A stretch of DNA of 64,000 bases from Bubalus kerabau (Eukaryota; Chordata; Mammalia; Artiodactyla; Bovidae): positions 78,643,482-78,707,481 of the forward strand of contig NC_073626.1 of the NCBI RefSeq assembly GCF_029407905.1, read 5' to 3'. Positions 57,728 through 64,000 of the stretch are shown here, in pieces. Both the position numbers and the translations under genes were made by a program. The first letter of the stretch is position 1. Every line of letters starts with the position of its first letter. The notes under the pieces are model-generated. The model did no database searches. It was not told the origin of the DNA and saw only the letters and a program-made list of their open reading frames with translations.

Positions 57728-57903
57728 GGGCTTCCTTGGTGGCTCAGAAGTTCGATCCCCGGGTGGGGAAGATCCCTTGGAGAAGGGAATGGCTACCCAT
57801 TCCAGTATTCTTGCTTGGGAACTCCCATGGACAGAGGAGACTGGCAAACTACAGTCCATGGGGTTGCAAAGAATCAGACAGGACTGAGCGACTTTCAGTT
57901 TCA
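57728..57903 (+). mobile_element. Bov-tA SINE with internal deletion
   Basis: GGGCTTCCTTGGTGGCTCAG joins directly to AAGTTCGATCCCCGGG, so about 35 bases of the tRNA-like head are missing. The body is otherwise complete. GAGGGAGTCTG and GAGAGAGTCTG on the two sides form a duplication with one mismatch. Confidence 0.9.
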
Positions 57904-58787
57904 CTTCAGAGAGAGTCTGCATTTTGAAATGGAAAAAGAAAGCTATGTTTAGCAAAAGGCAGTAGGATTTTCATATGAGACACAGACTTAAGGCATGTTG
58001 ATTTGGAGCCTTAAGTCCTGAGAACCACTGAAGAAGAAGTGAGGTTCATAATGAACAACAATAACAGCAAAAAAAGCATCTTCAAAAGATAGAAACAATG
58101 AGTTTTAATATCTGTCTGGTGACAACTCTTACAGCAAAGGAAACAGATAAGGAAAATAAATCTGGGTTCTGTGCCCAGGAACCTGAACCAACTAAGCTAA
58201 TCAGTGGCCAGATTTGTTACCCCTGAGAATGGATCCAGGTTCTCTCAATGTCTGTGTATAGACATTCTCCCTACACACGTTATCTCACCAGCACCCTCCC
58301 CATTATTGCCTAGTTGAGTTTCCTCTGAAAACTTCATCCCAGAGCCTAAGACTAAGGGATCTACCCAAATCTGTACCAGAATAACTATGGAGATTCAAGT
58401 GTGCCCTGAGTGGTCAGCATGTCCATTTCAGGTCCATTTATTTTGGACTGTCTATGTCAGTCCAAAAAGACCAGACACAGCCAGGGCAGATGAAAAGGTG
58501 AGGACTATCTGCTTGCATTGCTCTCTCCACCCTCCTTTCCTTGGTGGAATCCTAATCAGTGTTCAGGATTCCCTCACATGTCTCCTATTATCTTCTCTCT
58601 CTAAACCCCACTGGTGGAGAGAGCTCTGTTTCCATAGCATCTTGTGCATAACACAGATTATGGATTTACTACATTGTTTTGTAACAGTTTGCTTGTCTAC
58701 CTTTTTTGCTGGGCCATCCACTCCATGATTGGAAGGCTAAAAAATTTTCATATCTGTATCTCCAGTCCTAACCCAACATCTAGAATT
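57904..58787. other. Intergenic, nothing recognised
   Basis: Single-copy-looking sequence. The 113-codon frame at 58387-58728 has no recognisable domain. Confidence 0.45.
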
Positions 58788-59035
58788 GTATTATCCAGTA
58801 CAGGGGCCACTAGCCACATGTGGCTGCTGAGCATGGGAAATGTGGCTAACTAAAATAGAGACATGATAAATACACTTCAGACTTTGACATAGGAATAAAA
58901 GAATGTAAAATAGCTCATAAGTTTTTGTATTGGTTACCCATTAAAATGATAATATTTTGGATATGAGTTAAATATATTATTAACATTTTATGTTTCTTTT
59001 TACTTTTAAAAAGTTTAAAATTACATTTCAGTTGG
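58788..59035. mobile_element. Ancient DNA-transposon-like repeat
   Basis: TATCCAGTACAGGGGCCACTAGCCACATGTGGC, AAATGTGGCTAACTAAAATAGAG, AAAATGATAATATTTTGGATATGAG match a common mammalian MER-class element. Family name not certain. Confidence 0.6.
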
Positions 59036-59278
59036 ACAGGAACATAGCAGCAGTTTGTTCAAGTCAGAGTTTTAGCAAGAAAAAGAAGATATAGTCAGTT
59101 TGGATTTTGAAGAGATGTTAGTGAAGGGACAATTTACAAAAGTGTGGGCAGGTTAAAGAAATCCACAAAAGGAGGCCTGGCAACAGAGGGGAACAGTTAA
59201 AACTCAGCCTACAAAAAGAGGGGAGAAAATGATGTTACTAGAGTTGGTGATCACTAGAAGTGCTCTTAGGCTCACTTA

Positions 59279-59485
59279 GCATCCCTGGTGGCTTAGATGG
59301 TAAAGAATCCACCTGCAATGCTGGAGACCCGGGTTCTATCCCTGGGTCGGGAAGATCCCCTGGAGAAAGGAATGGTTATCCACTCCAGTATTCTTGGCTG
59401 GAGAATTCCAAGGACAGAGGAGCCTGGCGGGCTACAGTTCATGGGGTCACACTGAGTTGGACACAACTCAGTGACTTAACACCAC
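59279..59485 (+). mobile_element. Bov-tA SINE
   Basis: CATCCCTGGTGGCTTAGATGG head, GGTTCTATCCC box B, body to GAGTTGGACACAACTCAGTGACTTAAC and an (ACC)n tail. Confidence 0.93.
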
Positions 59486-60034
59486 CACTAGTTACAGAGG
59501 GACCCAGTTGCCACCAGAACCAGGAGCCAAGCAGAGAACTCACCTTTGATCTCCAGCTCTGCTCCCACCAACTGCAAGGAACCTGAAGCCTAAGGGCAAG
59601 GGATGCTGAGTGATGCACCTTCCAGAGCCCTGAGTAGCACAGAGAAAAGTGAAGGCTAAACAGGTTAGAGCAGGAAGGGGGCAGAGGTTGAAGAATAACC
59701 AGCAGAGCTTAATAAATATGTGAATAAATGAATGAATAAAAGTAGACAATGGAGAATAGTGATAAATTAATTTTTTCCCACCTGGAATATTTTTGAAATA
59801 GTACTGTTGAAACTGTTCTGTGACACTAGGGGTTTAGTGAATTTAGGGATTCCACAGACATTTCTTCATTTAAATATGTATATATTTCCTAATATTTAAA
59901 AGACTTTGCTAAAACACAACATGCACACAGGCACACATTTTGCCTATCAAAATTGTGAACACACTGGAAACAAATCATCATCAGCTTGTGCTGCCAGGTA
60001 AATCTGCTTTTGTGCAAACCTAGGAATAAGAATC
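59486..60034. other. Intergenic, nothing recognised
   Basis: Single-copy-looking sequence with a short (AATG/AATA)n-like stretch at 59715-59740. Confidence 0.4.
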
Positions 60035-60307
60035 GGGAAGGCAATGGCACCCCACTCCAGTACTCTTGCCTGGAAAATCCCATGGACGGAGGAGCCTGGT
60101 AGGCTATAGTCCAAGGGGTTGCGAAGAGTCGGACATGACTGAGCGACTTCACTTTCACTTTTCACTTTCATGCATTGGAGAAGGAAATGGCAACCCACTC
60201 CAGTGTTCTTGCCTGGAGAATCCCAGGGACGGGGGAGCCGGTGGGCTGCCATCTATGGGGTTGCACAGAGTCGGACACAACTGAAGCGACTTAGCAGCAG
60301 CAGCAGC
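60035..60307 (+). mobile_element. BOV-A2 SINE with (AGC)n tail
   Basis: Dimeric BOV-A2 with the CACTTTCACTTTTCACTTTCATG linker. A perfect 13-bp duplication, AGGAATAAGAATC, lies at 60022-60034 and 60308-60320. Confidence 0.96.
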
Positions 60308-60649
60308 AGGAATAAGAATCCTCCTGCCTCTTCTGTACTTTAATTGAATGTCTTAAATGATTATTAATTAGGCAGGCTTAGGTCTGCATTAATCTTTTAT
60401 AAAAATTCAGATCTACACATGTTCTCCTGTATAAAACGGTGCACTTTAGTAGGCCACTGTAGCACACTTAAGCACACACTGTAGCACACATAACTCAAGG
60501 AAGTGCCCAGCAAGGTTCAGTCGTGTGTATTTGGCACATGTTCTCACATCTCATCATACATAATTTTACATCATGTTTCTGTAAACATAACATATTTACG
60601 TTAAGGAATGTTATGATTGTGGATATCATTAGGAATTCAATTTGAAATG

Positions 60650-60960
60650 CTCTTCTGGCCATTGTGTCTTCTGTTCCCTATGCCTAAGAGGCTTTTCCTT
60701 CAGGTCTTGGCAAGGTTAAGATTGGGATATTCCTCCTTTAACTGTCAGTTCAGACGTTTATTCCTCAGCAAAGTGTTCCCTGACTATCTGATACCTTAAT
60801 TAGGTGTCCCTTCCCATTCTCTAGTTCAGCCTTATTTTATTGCCTTCATAGCACTTACCACAATTTGTAATTTTGTTTAATTGTCTCTTTGTTGCTTTTG
60901 TCTGTTTCGTTAACAAAAATTTAAGTCTTATCATTGCAGGGACTGGCTACTTAGTATGGG
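60650..60960 (+). mobile_element. L2 LINE relic
   Basis: GTTCCCTGACTATCTGATACC, CCTTCATAGCACTTACCACAATTTG and TTGCAGGGACTGGCTACTTAG follow the 3' coding/UTR part of L2. Confidence 0.65.
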
Positions 60961-60964
60961 AAGG

Positions 60965-61155
60965 GCACTATTATAAGAGCTTTGCTTACATTAATTCATC
61001 TACTCACAATAACCTTGTGAGGGTCTTTCTGATCCCGATTTTAGAAATGAGGAGACTGAGACACAGAGAGTTTAAGTAATCTGATAAAAGTCACAGAGCT
61101 ATTATGTGGGAGAGCAGAGATTCAAACCCAGGAAATCTGGCTCCAGTTCTTTTAT
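60965..61155 (-). mobile_element. MIR relic
   Basis: Reverse-oriented MIR: TCACAATAACCTTGTGAGGG, GATTTTAGAAATGAGGAGACTGAGACACAGAGAG, GATTCAAACCCAGGAAATCTGGCTCCAG. Confidence 0.8.
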
Positions 61156-61191
61156 TCAGTGGGAGCCCAGGAGTACTGGAGCATGCAGACT

Positions 61192-61408
61192 GCTAAGTTG
61201 CTTCAGTCGTGTCCAACTTTTTGCAGCTCTATGGACTGTAGCCCACCAGACTCCTCTGTCCATGAGATTTTCCAAGCAATAATACTGGAGTAGGTTGCCA
61301 TTTCCTTCTCCAGGGGATCTTCCCTACTCAGAGATCAAAATCACGTCTCTTATGTCTCCTGCATTGGCAGGCAGATTCTTTACCACTAGTGCCACCTGGG
61401 AAACCTGT
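61192..61408 (-). mobile_element. Bov-tA SINE
   Basis: CTAAGTTGCTTCAGTCGTGTCC, GCTCTATGGACTGTAGCCC, CATTGGCAGGCAGATTCTTTACC, ending AGTGCCACCTGGGAA. Confidence 0.92.
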
Positions 61409-61539
61409 ACAGCAGCATATTCGATATTAAAAGCCTCAGACTCCAGGCCCCTGAGTGCTAACTGTAACACTGGTAACATTTATTGAAAGCTTCCTGTGGT
61501 GATGTGTTTTATGTGATTATTATCATTATTGCAATAATC

Positions 61540-61665
61540 TTATGGTACTATAATCATTCCCATTTTAGGAAGGAGGAAATTGAAACCTAAGGAAGTTAGC
61601 ACCTTTCCTAAGATCATGCATCCAAAAACATGGCAGAATAAGGATTTGAACCTAAGCTCTTAACT
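61540..61665 (-). mobile_element. MIR relic
   Basis: CATTTTAGGAAGGAGGAAATTGAAACC, AAGATCATGCATCC, GGATTTGAACCTAAGCTCT: reverse-oriented MIR core. Confidence 0.65.
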
Positions 61666-62851
61666 ATGATGATATTTGGCCTTCCCAGAGTCCTGATTCT
61701 GCTATGTGCCAAGTCTTTCTGTGTCTGGGATCATGTGTGATTGAACATGTAGTTGATCTATATTTTGGAAGAATATGCCCCTGCTGAACACATCTGGGTT
61801 CTCTGGGTGGAGAGCTGGAGTGCAGTTTTATATAGATGTGCTCATTTTGAGCAGAGATTACCAGGCACCTCATGCTTATTCTAATCTGTACACTTACATC
61901 CTCTCCACCTCCCAGACTAAAGCAGTTTACATTATCATTTTCCTATGGAAAATCTGGGAAAGTCACACATATGTGGAAATTAAACAAAATGCACCTACAT
62001 AACCAAGGTGGGTCAAACCTTGGGTCAAACAAGAAGTCAGAAACTGCTTTGAGATGTATGGAAATGAAGACACAGCTCACTGTGTACAGAATACATAGGC
62101 TTGTAGGACTTATTTCTGACCTCTCCTTCACTTGATTCATTTTCTTATTTAACCAGCACTTACTGGCCAATCCATGGGCCAGGCACTGTGCTAAGGTTGG
62201 AGATACAGAGGACCAGAAAGGAGTCACAGCCCCCAGCTGAAGCGATAAGTTAGGCCGATGAAGCACATAAACTGGTTACACCAACTGGTTAAATGCTTAC
62301 ACCAGGATTCTAGTCAGCAAGGCTGGAAGAAGGTGACATTCTTTCGTTCTATTACTATCTGACTTTGTCTTTCCTTTTACTCTCCTCCAGCTTGCCTTTT
62401 CTCTTGAGAACTTCCTTTTCTGCCTACCTCACATCCGCTTTCTTTCCCTACTTTTAACTGTTTGTACTAGAGTTGATTACAGATGATCTCTTTTGTGGGT
62501 TTTTTACAATTGATATTTGAAACCTGATTACTGAAATCTGGACTCATCTTTGCCACCATCCCCCTCCCCCACCCCCAGCTGATGACTGCTCAGGGAACAG
62601 GGATTAGTTGTAACATTAGCCTAAGGAAAGTTGAAGTAGATGAACATTAATCCTTCACCACTCCCTATTCCCCTGTTCTCCACAAAATTTAGGATCTCTT
62701 CCAAAGTCACATAGCAATGATTTTTTTAAAATTTTCTGAATTCTCTGCTCCACCTCCATTGGTACAATATTCCAAATAGATGTCTTCTGACTTCTTTTCT
62801 ACTGTCCCTAGAATTGTGGGATGTTGTTTTAAAATTCTTCTTTGGATTTTT
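61666..62851. other. Intergenic with L2-like trace
   Basis: Bases 62125-62240 (TTATTTAACCAGCACTTACTGGCC, CCAGGCACTGTGCTAAGG, GGAGATACAGAGGACC) resemble L2. The rest is unassigned. Confidence 0.45.
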
Positions 62852-62947
62852 TTTTAATTGAAAAAGTAGATTTATAATCAAGATTTTTGTTATTGTTGTT
62901 TCTGCCATACATCAACATGAATCAACCATAGTTGATTGGATTTATAG
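62852..62947 (-). mobile_element. Very short L1 3'-end insertion
   Basis: T-run, then reverse-oriented L1 3' UTR text (TCTGCCATACATCAACATGAATCAACC). A perfect 14-bp duplication, TTCTTTGGATTTTT, lies at 62838-62851 and 62948-62961. The whole insertion is 96 bases. Confidence 0.88.
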
Positions 62948-63183
62948 TTCTTTGGATTTTTGGATCCAAATTTATATTCCCAGTTCCTAGCATACTTCCT
63001 GCCACATAACAGACCTCCAATAAATACATGTGAAAATAAATCCAAAGTGAAAACAGAGAAAAAGTCAGATCATTTTTGCATGAACAGTATTGCTATATTT
63101 AGGAGGATAAGTGTCCACTTCATCCCTGAATTATGTGCTTTTAAGGCCAGGGACTTGTCTTCCATCTTTGTATCCTTCCTTGT

Positions 63184-63397
63184 GTGTGTGCGTGCTCAGT
63201 CGCTTCAGTTGTGTTCACTCTTTGCAACCCTGTGGACTGCATCCTGCCAGGCTCCTCTGTCCATGAGATCTCCAGGCAAAAATACTGGAGTGGGTTTCCA
63301 TGCTCTCCTCCAGGGGATCTTCCTGACCCAGGGCTCAAACCCGGGTCTCCTGCATTGCAGGCAGATTCTTTACCTCTGAGCCACCAGGGAAGCCCCA
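63184..63397 (-). mobile_element. Bov-tA SINE
   Basis: GTGTGCGTGCTCAGTCGCTTCAG, GCAACCCTGTGGACTGC, CTCAAACCCGGGTCTCC, ending GAGCCACCAGGGAAGCCCC. ATCCTTCC occurs on both sides. Confidence 0.94.
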
Positions 63398-64000
63398 ATC
63401 CTTCCCTACCCTGTGCCCAACACAATACCTGGTGCAGAACAGAATGTTAATCCGTGTTTGTTGAACAAAGAATGAATAAATATCATTAAGTAAATATCAT
63501 TAAATATCTAGTTGATGTGGATGAGGATTTATATAAATAATATTTCCTTAAATATTTTCTGGAACAAGGCATAAATAACTTAGGTAAATAAAGTATAAAT
63601 AGTATTAGAAGAATATCTGTGGCGAAGAAGAGACTACACTGATGTTAAGTCCTACTCTGGGAACCTATCCCTTAAAATGGGTGTGTCTACTTCTGTCTTA
63701 TTCCCCTTGAGAAGAACTGGAGCCAAACTTTGGAAATGGCTTTGCACATGAAATGGGAGTACAAGAGTGTGAACATGTGGCTGTGGGATTTTTGTTAATG
63801 TAGTCATTTCTTTCCAAACACTTGAAAAATATTTTTCTTTTATATTTTCCATTCTTTTGCCATTGCCTCTGCGCTTTCTCCTCATTTCACATTTAAATGC
63901 TAGAAACCGTCCAGTTAATGTGGACATGCATAATAAGTGGGTCCAGATCTTATTCTAAATGGAAGCCAGAGCCAGTGTCCAGGCACTAGGAAAGCATAAT
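63398..64000. other. Intergenic, nothing certain
   Basis: Bases 63420-63475 look like an L2/MIR tail (AATACCTGGTGCAGAAC, TTTGTTGAACAAAGAATGAATAAA). The rest is unassigned. Confidence 0.4.

Noticed and set aside
58387..58728. A 113-codon plus-strand ORF
   Set aside because: Composition and content look random. No domain, and no conserved motif recognised.
32037..64000. Exons of TLK1, the expected downstream gene in mammals
   Set aside because: I looked for its kinase-domain and N-terminal coding motifs and for a CpG-rich promoter and saw none. The gene probably begins beyond the window.
1..64000. A novel gene system or cluster
   Set aside because: Everything recognisable is one conserved host gene plus known vertebrate repeat families. 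No group of unexplained linked ORFs is present.

Overview
The window is a piece of a ruminant nuclear genome, most likely a bovid (cattle, sheep, goat or a close relative). The repeat complement shows this: several copies of BovB (an RTE-clade LINE), dimeric BOV-A2 SINEs with (agc)n tails, many Bov-tA tRNA-derived SINEs, CHR-2-type SINEs shared by ruminants, whales and hippos, and bovine-type L1. Older mammalian relics (MIR, L2, hAT and Tigger DNA transposons, old L1) lie beneath them. There are no bacterial-style genes, operons, CRISPR arrays or viral genes.

The only host gene I can support is METTL8 on the + strand. Eight coding exons lie between 5155 and 30608. Every exon has consensus AG/GT borders, the splice phases agree at every junction, and the reading frame is open to the stop at 30606-30608. 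The exons encode about 359 residues; roughly the first 48, including the mitochondrial targeting region, lie upstream of position 1. METTL8 is the S-adenosylmethionine-dependent methyltransferase that makes 3-methylcytidine at position 32 of some mitochondrial tRNAs. Positions 1-5154 are intron. From 30609 on there is 3' UTR and then about 32 kb of apparently gene-free sequence. In human the next gene in this direction is TLK1, but I see none of its exons here.

Layout. 1-31.7 kb: METTL8 exons with repeat-rich introns. 31.7-36 kb: mostly single-copy sequence, including a possible minus-strand transcript end near 35.27 kb. 36-43.5 kb: scattered SINEs and a BovB. 43.5-47.8 kb: a nested composite in which a 5'-truncated L1 has inserted into a BovB with a 15-bp target duplication. 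48-49.4 kb: an older L1. 50-64 kb: SINEs, a 2.5 kb BovB (53.1-55.6 kb), MIR/L2 relics and single-copy sequence.

The most notable structures are nested retrotransposons. A BovB inside an old L1 and an L1 inside a BovB both happen to keep reading frame across the junction, giving chimeric ORFs. Repeats are also arranged around METTL8 exons in ways that could affect splicing, circular RNA formation or deletion risk. I found no convincing undescribed biological system.
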